A stretch of DNA of 20,610 nucleotides from Phoronis pallida (GCA_028565715.1 JAOXYC010133331.1:1-20610), one strand, 5' to 3'. Positions 1 to 11,200 are shown, counted from the stretch's first letter. Numbers and translations: made by a program. The notes: generated from the sequence alone by a model not told the origin.

Positions 1-153
1 ATCATAAATGGATCAAGAAGTCGTGAATTTAATGAATTTTGTTTACGTGAAAACATTGTGCCAAATTACACAAAGTTCAAGCTATCTTGTGTTAATAGAT
101 TGTTTCAGTGATGATGGAGTAGTTAAATTGAATTGCTTTGTTCTCCTTTACAG

Positions 154-323
154 CCGCCTGTTGTGAATTATGTGGGAAGTGGATGCATAAAGGTAACATG
201 TCACGGCATCTGAGGAACAGTCATCTAGGAGAGACGTATCAGTGTCCACTATGTCCTCAAACATTCAAGTGGCAGACTAGTGTGAAACGCCACCAGAAAA
301 GTGCTCATGGACTGGATGTCTAG
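154..323 (+). CDS. Terminal coding exon of a C2H2 zinc-finger protein (partial)
   Basis: Seen: a pyrimidine-rich acceptor ends in CAG at 151-153. The open frame from 154 starts with the last two bases of a split codon and runs to a TAG at 321-323. It encodes about 56 residues with two C2H2 fingers. The first is C-x2-C-x12-H-x4-H (CELC ... HLRNSH) and the second is C-x2-C-x12-H-x4-H (CPLC ... HQKSAH). They are joined by a short linker LGETYQ, and a four-residue tail (GLDV) follows. Known: tandem C2H2 fingers bind DNA in transcription factors, and pairs at the very C-terminus are common in BTB-zinc-finger and related proteins. Inference: this is the 3' end of a multi-exon zinc-finger gene whose N-terminal part lies left of the window. 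I cannot name the gene or tell whether a BTB or other N-terminal domain exists. It is transcribed convergently with the GULP1 gene to its right. Confidence 0.85.
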
Positions 324-440
324 CAGGACCGTGTTTAGAAATATCCGAAAGGTGTTGCTTAGGCTTTTCCAGCAAAAAAGTAACCACAGGGGGGAGGCAC
401 CTTTGTTTAGGACAAACACTTGTATATCTTAATTAAATTT

Positions 441-537
441 AATACCCACCTACCCATATGTTTCAATTAATTTCTTCTCATACTTTCATAAATTTTTGTC
501 AGAGTCAGAGAATACCCACCTACCCACTTCAATTATT
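441..537. repeat. Two-copy direct repeat in the zinc-finger 3' region
   Basis: The motif AATACCCACCTACCCA followed by TTCAATTA occurs at 441-468 and again at 511-534, offset by about 70 bases. A degraded third start (AATACCCCCCTGG) lies near 572. This is a short local duplication with no evident function. Confidence 0.6.
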
Positions 538-1020
538 TTAATTTGCACATATGCGGCTATAAAGTGCCTTAATACCCCCCTGGAATACCCTTTTTGCTGG
601 AATAGCCTGTACGAAGTCTCATACTGACATTGCGTTAAATGGAATCAGATATTTTCAGTTTTATTGAAGGTTCCCCAACTTAGAATCTAGTCATCTTTTA
701 AATGATATTGAATTATGATTACTGTATCTACCCTTTGACCTTTGAATACTCAAACCTGGGCTTTGAACTTTGAATGGAGTCAAGAAATTATATTTTTTTC
801 TGTCAGTGACAAAGTAACTCCTCTCGCTCGGAATTTTCTTTAATGATGAACAAACCTGCCAGTATTTTTTTACGAAGATCATTGTATGTGTAGTATTACT
901 TTTCAGTGTTTTGTTCTTACTGTTAAACAAAAACATTAATTACATTTTAACAGAAATGAGGATATTTTTATTGCATGCTGTATATAGAGGATAATTAACT
1001 AGTGTTATTGAATATACATG

Positions 1021-1239
1021 TCTCAAAATGAGTCAAAATCCGAGCCTTTGGCGAGGATTTTGACGAGCTTTGAGAAATTTATTTTTCAATGACAACAAGT
1101 TTATTGTTCTTTTTCTCACATGAAACAGTGACAACGCATTGTCGAAGAAAAAACGAGTCGCGTATGAATACAGTGATCCGTCAGAGTGTGTTATTTTTAA
1201 TAATACATTTGAGATTGAACTTATCATGTGAGAAAAAAA
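1021..1239. repeat. Dispersed hairpin repeat, copy 1
   Basis: It starts with a roughly 21-bp imperfect stem (TCTCAAA...CAAAATCC, loop GAGCCTTTGGCGA, then GGATTTTG...TTTGAGA). The part from about 1071 on is closely similar to 17974-18160, sharing GAGAAATTTAT, ATTGTTCTTTTTCTCACATG, GAAGAAAAAACGAGT and ATGAATACAGTGATCCGTCA. Inside is a second inverted pair, TTTTTCTCACATGA (about 1110) against TCATGTGAGAAAAA (about 1224). Two copies in one window with internal inverted repeats suggest a MITE-like element. No superfamily can be assigned. Confidence 0.7.
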
Positions 1240-2465
1240 TTTCCCTTCTAGTCACCGTAATTACATATTTACTAGGTAAAAAGCCAACTTACATTTCAAA
1301 CTTATTTATTTATTATCTACTTTATGTAACCATTAAAAATCAATATGCTATTAGATATTAAGTACTTTTACCCCAATCTCAGCGAGTTTTGATGCTGATG
1401 ATGTCAATGGCATTTTCGTCCCTCTAGCTGTTGCTCTTCAAAAAAGTCTGTCACAACTCTTGCAGAAATGGCAAATTCTTTGATTGAAATTTGGTGTAAA
1501 AAGGTTGTATTACTCGTGTGTTAATATGGCGTTCAGTTGAATGTTTTGTTATATTGCCGCAGTATTTGAATTTTATCTGCATTGGAAATCACAGGATGAT
1601 TTATTTTTGATGTAGTGTTATTTTATAGCCATTCTATTGCAATGTAAAAGCAGCTTATATGAGATTATAGATTTATTATAAAATTGATTTTGTATTCTGT
1701 TGTATTATATGGAATTTGTATAATGTGAATAGGCCATTAAAATTAGTTTTCCATTATTATAATGCCAACGTCTATGACCGTTTTTTTCTTACATGCAAGG
1801 CATATATTATTACATATTATTAATAAGTCTGTCTTTTCAAAATTTATCACTTTCTGCATACATTTATTGTGTTCAACTAAACTGCATTTAGAATGTAATA
1901 CATGTTGGTGAAAACATATATTTTACTTATTTATAAATATTAGGCTTTTGTATTTTTGGTGTTTTAAATCTTCTGTGTTGCAACTGCAAGTGAACTTGAT
2001 TTAAAGACAGGTTTTAGAAACTGGTCGTAATAAAATAGTACTTTTTTTCCAAATCCAGTTGACAAAAAACCACATGTATGGGAATGCTAATAAACAGATT
2101 AATGATTTTTCTCCAATCACGCAATATAAAAAACGCCCAAACCCACTCCTCCTTTTCCATTGTTTGTTGAATGGCAAATTTTTATAACTAAACATGATGA
2201 CTTATCTGAAGAAACAAGTTACATTTTTTGGATTCCCTAAACAAGTTGGCACCGTACTATTTAGAATAAATCACAGTCCTTATAATAATAAAGTAACAAT
2301 GAGTGCTTCCATATACTTTATTTCAAATAATTTTTATGAAATATTCAATAAATTTTCAAAAATCTACATAACAGTAAATGGTTCATAATATAATCATTTA
2401 ACCAAGTACTCACAGCCAAAAGTTAAAGCTTTAGTAAATGGTTCATTATAAAGTTGTAACATACA

Positions 2466-2856
2466 TTTAAAGATACTGTCTCCTCGTTGGTGAGGATCTG
2501 GGATCAAAATTCAAATCAACTAGAAATATGTGTGTATGAGTCCTTTGATGAATATAATCAAGAACCCATCCTAATGATGGGTTCTTGATATAATTAACCT
2601 GCATCTTGGATAAAAAATTCCAAAAAAATCGGTAAAGGGGTAAATTTGAGCTTTTTATCCTAAAAAAGTGTAAATTTCGAAACCTTGTTGTCTGACAAGG
2701 TTTTTTTGGATACAAAGATCTCAAATTTACCCCTTTAACGATTTTTTGACTATGATGCAGGTTAATTATATTCATCAAAGGACTCGTACACAAAATTTCT
2801 AGTTGATTTGAATTTTGACCCCAGATCCTCACCAACGAGGAGACAGTATCTTTAAA
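2466..2856. mobile_element. Fold-back (palindromic) element with a nested mini-hairpin
   Basis: The two halves are near-perfect reverse complements. TTTAAAGATACTGTCTCC opens at 2466 and its complement closes at 2856. Arms are well over 100 bp and the centre lies near 2680. The left arm carries about 36 extra bases absent from the right arm. These form a 14-bp perfect hairpin (2557-2570 with 2576-2589, loop CTAAT) and are bordered by a repeated ATATAAT. The outer ends sit in TTTAAA/TTAA, so the target duplication cannot be separated from the inverted repeat. Inference: a non-autonomous fold-back DNA element. A TTAA target would fit piggyBac-like or Kolobok-like families, but this is not proven. 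No protein is encoded. Confidence 0.75.
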
Positions 2857-3471
2857 CTTCTACTAATAAAGTACCAAAGCTAAGGACTAGAAGAATGTCT
2901 TGTTTATAGAACATTGTATGACATTCAAGCCAGTATGTAATAGTCAAATGTCTAAAATAAATATTCAACCATTGCATCTTTTGACCACATCTTTTAAATG
3001 TTAAATGCAAACTTCTTGAAATTAAAGAAGATGATTTCGCGTTTTAGTCGAGACGTATCACTTTAAGTATGAAATCTAGCATAGCAATTTACATAATACA
3101 AAAGTCCTTTAACATTAAAAATATTCAAAAAAATTAATGTTGTACAAGACAAAAACATTCAATGACAAAAAAGAAGCATGCATAGAAAACTTTCAAATTT
3201 ACTAATAAATCGTATAACATTCATGCATTGTTTAAAACAGTTTTAAAATATAATATTCCTTGTAGTCCTTGTACAAAGGAAATCTTTCTATGAAGATTTT
3301 TGACAATTGCGAGACCCACTTCTTAATATAAATCCCTTGAATAGTTTAAACAAAGTGAGACTATGACCCAACTTTAACTTTCTCAACTTTTTGGGTGAAA
3401 AGCAGAAAATATCCATACTTGAACATGATTACGTATGCTGTCAATACATTTTGTATAACATTGATTCCGTA
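2857..3471. other. Intergenic, no gene seen
   Basis: AT-rich spacer between two palindromic elements. I see no coding exon, RNA gene or repeat structure that I can support. Confidence 0.4.
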
Positions 3472-3473
3472 TA

Positions 3474-3754
3474 CCGTATAACCCCGCAAATGAGCGCATG
3501 CGCCTATGCGTGAATACGCGCCTATTCGCAGGAACTATAGGCCCATGCGCCTATTTTGCAAGAAATGTGTTTAAAGCGAGTGTTGAAATTACTATGCAAA
3601 AAGTGCACTTATATCTGGTGCGCCCGGTTAATGGGCCTAATCGCAGAACCTTTTAGGCCCATGCGCCTATTTTGCTCGAATTTGAATTTAATTTTGAGAG
3701 CAAAATGCATTATTTCGCATATAGGCGCATGCGCTCAATTGCGGGGTTATACGG
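3474..3754. mobile_element. MITE with TA target-site duplication (Tc1/mariner-type candidate)
   Basis: A 281-bp element with terminal inverted repeats that begin CCGTATAACCCCGCAA and end TTGCGGGGTTATACGG. It is flanked on both sides by TA (3472-3473 and 3755-3756). The repeat continues inward as GAGCGCATGCGCCTAT, so each arm is about 35 bp. The interior repeats GCCCATGCGCCTATTTTGC twice (about 3541 and 3658). Known: a TA duplication with short terminal repeats is typical of Tc1/mariner-derived non-autonomous elements. There is no transposase. The element is visibly more GC-rich and CpG-rich than its surroundings. Confidence 0.8.
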
Positions 3755-3756
3755 TA

Positions 3757-4256
3757 ATAAGAACTGTCCTGCAATATTTTACACGACTCGTCTAAGTGCA
3801 TGAAATGTTTTATGATCAAGGCATATAATTTGTGAGCGTTGAGATAATCAAAACAACAAGAATATCACATATGTTTTCATAACCTATAGGTTTTAAAGCA
3901 TGAGATAATATTTTGGCAAAAATGTTTTTAACAGTAAAGTTACATGCATAGCACAAGATATTGCATCTGAAGCTTCTTCAAGGTCAACTTTCTAATTTAG
4001 AAAAAATAAGTTTATACAGACCATATAAATATGCTGCTTGACACTGCCAAATAACATTGAATATCTAAATATATATCGATATCGTATAATGATGAACTAT
4101 GTTTGCATAATATACTTTATATTTTTAACATCTTTATTTTGTAAAAAAATTTCTAGGTGTACCAACTACAATCTTACTCAGTGTTATATCAAAATACACA
4201 GATTCACGGATTCCTGTCTATTTTTGAAGAGACATTCAGCAAATTACACTTTTTAA
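3757..4256. other. Intergenic, no gene seen
   Basis: AT-rich spacer without a recognisable gene. It lies downstream of both convergent genes and could include far 3' UTR of either, since AATAAA-type hexamers occur on both strands. Confidence 0.35.
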
Positions 4257-4282
4257 AATGAAACAATTTAAATTGTTTCATT
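4257..4282. repeat. 26-bp perfect palindrome
   Basis: AATGAAACAATTT is followed immediately by its exact reverse complement, AAATTGTTTCATT, with no loop. It lies just left of the fold-back repeat at 4311-4709. Confidence 0.85.
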
Positions 4283-4310
4283 ACAAGAAACTGATAAATT
4301 TGCCTCTTTC

Positions 4311-4709
4311 AATAGACCAGGCCCTGCCCTACAAGTTAAAGATGCATAAGCCGTATTCATGATCAAAAAAGTCCTGAAAATAAATTGCAGTGGTACTTGC
4401 ATATTTAGAACTGCATGCCCCATACTTGGAATATCCCATAAGTTCTTGCTCCACAAATTATTTTGAATGCATTACTCAATGACCTTTCTTCCCGAGAATA
4501 ACTATGGTTTGGCCAACCTTATTTATTTTAGGCTAGAAAAGTCACTGAGGAATGCATTCAAATTAATTTGTGAAGCCAGAAATTATGGGATTTTCTGAGT
4601 ACGATGAACGCAGTTCTAAATATGCAAGTTTCAGTGCAAATTATTTTTATGACTTTTTGGTGATGAATACAGCTTATGCATCTTTAAAGCAGACTCTGGT
4701 TTATTTATT
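4311..4709. repeat. Large imperfect inverted repeat (about 170-bp arms)
   Basis: The left arm (4311-4483) and right arm (4541-4709) are imperfect reverse complements around a spacer of about 57 bases. Matching blocks include AAAGATGCATAAG with CTTATGCATCTTT, TGCATATTTAGAACTGC with GCAGTTCTAAATATGCA, and TTTGAATGCATT with AATGCATTCAAA. Gaps and mismatches suggest an old element or an old inverted duplication. No target duplication is evident. It may fall inside the GULP1 3' UTR, where it would fold into a long RNA hairpin. Confidence 0.7.
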
Positions 4710-5136
4710 ATTCAAAACTCTTCAACAATTTACAAGATGGTATAAAATGTTCATGCTCTCAGATTTTGGATATTATAAAGTAACAAAGAACCTTCCCTGT
4801 TTTTGAAAATGGCAGCAAGTGATCAAAACTCTTGAATAGAGGTGACAATATGTTTTTGCTAAGAATAAATGAAAAATATACACTCAGAAAAAAATTGCTT
4901 CCGATGAGGACTGGAACCACCACCATAATGTCTTGATTTCTGTGCAAAAGTCTTAAACATTGCATAGCTCTTGTCCTCAAATTGAGGTACCTTAGTTTTA
5001 GCGTTTGTTTATGCATCACTTATGCCCCAGCTTCAAAATGCATGTTTATATTTATCCTTTTACGAAGTGTGTAACATGTTGCAGCAATGATAGAATGCAA
5101 AAAATGCCACCAGAGAAGAAATCGCACAATCTTGTA
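4710..5136 (-). other. Probable 3' UTR of the downstream GULP1 isoform
   Basis: This follows the stop codon of the downstream terminal exon on the minus strand. The nearest minus-strand AATAAA hexamers lie near 4700-4707, so the UTR could extend about 430 bases or further into the inverted repeat. No coding sequence is seen here. Confidence 0.4.
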
Positions 5137-5238
5137 TTATGATGACAATATCATGTCTGTCTCGTCGTAACGATGATCATCATCACCAAACGTATCTTCT
5201 TTGAGTATATTCCAAGGCCAACCTGCAGCCTCATCACC
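5137..5238 (-). CDS. GULP1: GULP1 terminal exon B (alternative acidic C-terminus)
   Basis: 102 bases including TAA at 5137-5139, after a TTTATTTTAG acceptor, in phase 0 with exon 12. It encodes [20 protein letters not shown] and [13 protein letters not shown]. Exon A has its own stop, so B can only be used by skipping A. The tail is acidic, with Trp residues and a DTF resembling adaptor-binding motifs. I know of no vertebrate counterpart. The call rests on the splice site, the phase and the protein-like composition. Confidence 0.6.
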   Translation of the reverse strand, partial: GDEAAGWPWNILKEDTFGDDDHRYDETDMILSS

Positions 5239-8200
5239 CTAAAATAAACAAGAGGTATAATTAAGGCAATTCAGGAAAAAATAAGAGTGTTCTGAGAGAA
5301 GTACTTTTAATTGCTTTCTCAGAGAAAAGGAAGAAATTTAGTTTAAGATAAGTGTAATTTTTTAACAGGGGCAGCCATCATAAAATTGAACTAAATTTCC
5401 AAATGCCCATACATGCATCAATTTAACTGATCTCAGTTTAGTGTTTAAGTTTATAACAAGGTTCCAGATGGGAATTTAAAATCTAAAGTCTAAGGTACTA
5501 TTAAGTAAACGTTGAATGACCCAAGGATTTTTAACCAAAGTAAATTTCTTAAACTTTAAAATACACTTGCCCCTTTTTAACTCAACAAAATGAAATTCAC
5601 TAATTTACTGGACAATACAATATGCCCTAATTTTGCAAATGTTACTATATGTCATTTTCATTGTCAACCGACTAAAACGTCATCAAAGCTTAGCCATAAC
5701 AAACCTCACATGCAAGTCTATTTGTGGTTCAAGGGGTCCAGTGAGTCAAGCGTGAATTCTTCTGTCCCAAATGCCAAGCCCCGACTAAATCCAGCCTAGG
5801 AAATAAAGCAGCGGGATTCATGCAGTTAAGATTTGTATACTAAATGAGGTTTTAATAATAATTCAATAAAGTTAATCTAGTTTGGTGATGGTTTTTACAA
5901 TGAACTAAATGAAAATGGAATGAAGCAGAATAAAATCATGGCAATTTTTTTTACTACAAACTTGTTGTGTCATATTCACAATATTTGATTGCATTTTATA
6001 TTTGAACTAGAAGCAGTATATGCAGCTACCCTACTTTATACTGCTACTGACTAAACTTATTTCAACAAGCTGTGTAAACTGTTTTAAATGCCTATGGATT
6101 CTACAAGCAAGTGTTCTTGCCAATAAGCTTGCACTTTTCAAATTATGAAATACTAATAGCTATAACATTCATCCTTTGATTATGGTCACATTTAAACATC
6201 TGGGATTCACTCAGAGGCCAGAAGAATTTGCAAATGATGTCTTTTGCACATGCAAGCAAGAGGATACTCTTTCAAGAACTGGTTCAAATCAAATTTTATG
6301 GTATTCAGCTTGAATCATGCAAAACATATAAAAGCTTTGTCATGCATATTTATGAATCCTGTCATGGTTATTGAAAAATCTGTGAGTACTTTCTTGCCAC
6401 TTTGATGATCGTTATGCATTGGATTAAGATCAGAAAATTTAAAGCATCATTAGACATTTCCGGTTTAAGGATAGAAATTGCATCCTACTTGTGAAGACTC
6501 TAAGTCTTTTAAAAACAGGTGACATTGCGATAGAAGGAAACTTTGTGGCATTTTAACAAGATTCACAATCAATTTTCAATACCATAAATGACCCATCAAT
6601 ATGAAAAACTGATCGATTATCAAGTAGATCTGCAGGCATGGTTGCTTTTCTTTAAACTGAATACATGTTGTTTTTCTTGCCAAAAACGTGCCTGCAAATA
6701 CTATTTCCTGTTTGACAAATCATTCTTTCAATATATCAATGGGTCTATTGAATTCAAAATTGATTATGAATCTGTCATATATCTAAACTAGCGCAGAAAT
6801 TGTCATCAATTCTGTGACAGTGTTCACTTTTAACATACCTGAATATCATTCATCTCTCTATTATGGTTGAAGATCTGTTGATCAATATCTTGTGGTGTTG
6901 CAGATGGGTTGAAGCTGCCCATTCCAAATGGATCCTCGGCTGGAGGGCTGCTGAATGGCTTAGCACCAAATGCATCAGTGACTGAAAGAGTTGAAGTTGA
7001 AATGAGGTGAAAATGATAACACCATTCATTGAGTATGATCAGTAACCTTAATTCATCAACCCCTGATTGGGGTGAGCAAAAACTTACTAAGAGTCGAAAG
7101 TTTGTGACTGTTAAACTTCTAAACCCTCCAAGGGTCTTGGTCAAAAAGTATTACCTGGGCCAAATTGTTTTACAGTTTCAACCGAGCGAGATATAGCAGG
7201 AAACAGAAGTCAGTGATCATTAGTCTACTCAAATGAGCGTAAGGTGGACTTGTTTGACAGTCCAATTCTTCAGACTCCAAGTAAATTAACATATGTTGGT
7301 CATCAAATACCATAGCAGAATGATATAACTATTAGGCAAAGCTCAGCAATTATGGGGTTGACCGTTGGCATCAATAGTACTCAGTGAGCTTGAAACTGTT
7401 TCGTGAATGCAGAAATCAACACGTAAATGAACCATTTATAAAAGTTTTACCCAAGAATTTCAATGAAAGAAAAATCAATCTCAAAATGTGATGTTTCCTG
7501 AAATTAACGCTGTTCCCAGGTTCATGAAGTTGACAAGATGTTACCCCTGAATTACCATAATTATGTTAGTGCAAAGCAAAATTATGATTATACCGTACTT
7601 CATGCTTCAATGTTGATGCCCCCTACATCTAAAAGCAATAACCAAAACTTGTTTTAACCTTTCTGATTCATTATTCCTCAGAAAGAGTTTTTTAGGAAAT
7701 TTCAAACGTGACTAAAAATCTCACTCACTTTGTACGGCAAATTATATAAATATAATTCAACACAATTAGGCAATTAAATACTGGTTATTTAATATCTTTT
7801 ATAAATTGATGATAACATTTGTTGTCATGGGCCGGTGATACTAAAAATTATAATAACATAAAACACCTTTTACAAGTTGAAATGAATAAATGTCACAGAA
7901 AAACTAGCTTTTGAACTTGGACGTTTTCCGTCAGGAAGAAGACGACCGTCTTTCGAAAAATGGTTATCTGTGATTTTACTATATTCAGCTGGTGTAAAGG
8001 TGTTTTATGTTTTTAAACGCATACATCGCTTCTAACAAATGTAGAATTATCAAGTACTGAAATACGACGTTTTCACCCGTTAGTAAAGTTGATCATTTTT
8101 CATTGCCAATTCTTGTAACTACCTTCATTCTTTATCGAAAACACTAAGTTAAAACGTAAAAGTTGATCTCAGTTATCTTGACGCCCCATCAAGGTATTTC

Positions 8201-11200
8201 ATCAAGTCACATGGGCCGCCTGTTTACAGATTTCCGGAAGAAGCGAAGGTATGGTAGTTATTCGTTCAGTTGAATGTAAGGAGGCAATTTGTAACAAAAA
8301 TTCCAACGCAATTGACCTCATTCAATAGTTGATAATTTCACATTCGTAAGAAGCAATGAATTACTTTAAATGATTATGAATTGCATTGAAGAGAGACACC
8401 ACACACTCATGTTACCTTCAGGGGGAGCTCTTGTCTGCATAGCTGTATAAGACTGATTAAACTGAGGTGATGACCTGTGATGACCTTTACCAGAGGAAGG
8501 GGGCGGAGCAACTACAAGTTCAAAGGATTATGGGATATAGAGAAACCATTCCAGCATTAGAAGTATTAGCTGTTACTATGCAAAGATTTCTAGGCAAGCA
8601 AAATTGTAAAACATCGTCTGTCACTACTCTCTGGAATTATTACTTATTGTTCAAAAAATGTGATATTCAAATTGTAGATCATAGAAAATTTTAATTAAAA
8701 GCCAATTAAAAAGTCTGATTTCAGACATTCAGCAATTATGACCCGGAAAAGGCTCACACAGTAGCATGAAAATTATAGCAACCAATCGACAAGCAAAAAA
8801 CTGCAATTAGCTTTAAATACTTGGGAGTGTATTGGTCAATATTCTTTTTTTAAAAAGCTTCACCTAATAAATTTCCAAATAAAATAAAAAGATTTGATCT
8901 GGATTAAGCAAAAATGATTATATGTTGCTTGACCAGACTTTTGAAGACTGGTTTATAAAATACCCTTATTTGAATTAACTTAGTATCAAGTTTTGAACCC
9001 ATGGGAGATAAGAAAATATACATTCAAGACAACTAATGCAAGCAAAGTAATTGACTGGTAAGCATAGCTTTGAAAGTTAAGCAGCAAATGACTTGTAGCA
9101 AGCAAATTAAATAATTCTGTCACTTTACATCAGATTTCTCAGTAAAATCCAAGGTCCAGTCATTGTATCCCATAAAACTAACATCAACACAACAACTCAC
9201 ACAACAGACAAGCGTGAATTGGTAACAAAATAAATAAATCATTTGGCTATTTTGTGTCCAAATTGCCAGCAATAATTCTTCTGAAACAAACAAGCCGAAC
9301 AAAAATAGAACAACAGCAACACACATACGTGGTGGAGGACTTGTAACAGAACTTGTTCCATTAGTATGTGGTGAACTGGGGGTGGCATCAAATAGCAGGT
9401 TTTCAAGTCGTCGACCAACAACAGGCTCGGTATGGTTCTCCTGTAAAAAAGCATAAAAATACACAAATGTCAAAATAAACACATTGAAAGTAATTATTAT
9501 AATCAATTTTTGAACTACATCCATAAAAGCCATAAAAGACTTTTTTTATATCAATTAGCCAGTGAATGTGCTCAATTGTGGGGTGTAATGCCCAAACTTG
9601 AAAGATCATAACTATAAACCAAGCCAGCTGTTGTATCTTTTAGCAAGAAAATTAACTGGCATTGCTCCTTTGGGATGAGCAGCAGTTATCAGAAAGAGTT
9701 GGCGTAGGAGCCCTCTTGGGCTAGCAAATGGTTCTGGCTCAAGTCAGGTAGAAACCCACAATAGACTGGCATTCTGTCCACTGGGAGTTACCTTAGTCTT
9801 CGGAGATCTGTACATTTCAAAGAAATCAAGATAGCATCTGGTCCATAGCGACTCAAAGAAGATGCTCTACATTACTTAACATCATAAGATTCTAAATCAC
9901 GAATGATAGAACTTACTGTACCCACCGGTGTATTAGGTACAGATGTCCTGGGTGGAATTGTAGGTGGTGGTGTGTTGAACACTGTACTGGTATTAGGTCG
10001 GCCATTCAAGTCTACCAACTGAAACATAATAAAGGAATAATGGAAAAGGGTAGTTTAAAACTATGAGTTTTGAAAAATAGTTATACTCGGATTTTAAAAG
10101 TGAATTGAAAAACAAACAAAGACAAACAAACTGCATGCATTGCCAAACTTATTTTAATTCAAAAATTGCAAAATGATTTGAACCACAACACTTTCATGAC
10201 TCATTCAACAGTGGTTTTTAGAATTTGATTATATTCTATTCCTTGAGTTTTTCAGGTCTGTAATTCTCAATATGACCAGGCATTTTATGTTATTCACAAA
10301 TAATGTGAAGTGGTGTGAAATTTGTGTAGTATATAAAGTGATTTGTACAATGAATGGGATGTAATAACACCTTTTATTGGATGAGATTTGAAAAATCATA
10401 GAACGAGCCTTTGGCAAGTTCTATGATTTTTAAAATCGAATCCAATAAAAGGTTTATTACTACCCATGAATTTATGAATCATTTTATCACATGTATAACA
10501 TCGCCAATTTGCGAAAAAATGTTTTGAGTAACCCATTTCGAAAATTTGACTGGAGTGCATAACGCATTAATGTTATGTCATAGTGTTATGGCGCTGAATA
10601 TAAGGGTAATTATGTGATAAACTATGATATCACACATGACTCACATTATTCTGTTGTTTGTACTGGTTGACACTGTCACTGTCTTTCATTCTTTCCAATT
10701 CTGTGATTCTTCGCTTGAGCACTTCATTTTCCTCAGTTAGCTCTTGTACCTAAATATTAAAACAATCAAAATCAGTAAAAAACCCAGAAAACTACTTTGA
10801 TCACATCAAGATGCGGTCAATTGGGTAAAAACACGAGAATTGGAGACAGAAGTCACATTGACATTTTCTCAAACGAATGATGTTACCGACTAGCCTTGGA
10901 GAACCAAGTTGGGTAAAAAAACCTAGCCCAGACCTACAAACTAGGGTATAAAAGACATCAGATAAAAAAAATCATCACTGAGTTAGTGGGTATGGTAAAT
11001 GTTGAGTTGTTCCCGAGTCATTTCATCCCAGCCACACTGTGCTTTAATCAATGACCACAGAGATTTATTGGAAAACATGTCTGAACAAATCAAAATTTAT
11101 CACACCCAGTTAATGCATTTCTTTTCTCATGGAATTTTTGAAAAATAAAAATAATGTTTTCATTCAGTAGAAGACATATCTATATGACTATACCAAACCA

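Larger units (their letters stand above)
324..2465 (+). other. 3' UTR / downstream region of the zinc-finger gene
   Basis: AT-rich sequence with no supported coding exon. It probably begins as 3' UTR. AATAAA/ATTAAA-type polyadenylation hexamers occur on the plus strand (ATTAAA near 1736, AATAAA near 2029 and 2288), but none is clearly the one used. It contains an imperfect direct repeat (441-473 and 511-537) and a dispersed hairpin repeat (1021-1239), both listed separately. Confidence 0.4.
6982..8415 (-). other. GULP1 intron (exon 10 to exon 12)
   Basis: About 1.43 kb. It contains the exon-like segment at 7155-7209 and an imperfect inverted repeat at 7806-8053; nothing else is recognised. 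Confidence 0.7.

Noticed and set aside
2371-2452. Repeated AGTAAATGGTTCAT motif about 60 bases apart
   Set aside because: Too short and isolated to support a repeat family or a function.
691-2835. Several open frames of 60-120 codons on the minus strand
   Set aside because: They have low-complexity AT-driven composition and no motifs. The one at 2467-2835 is simply the fold-back element read through.
4268-4806. Two open frames on opposite strands sharing MNTAYASL
   Set aside because: The shared peptide arises because the two frames lie in the two arms of an inverted repeat; neither looks like a protein.
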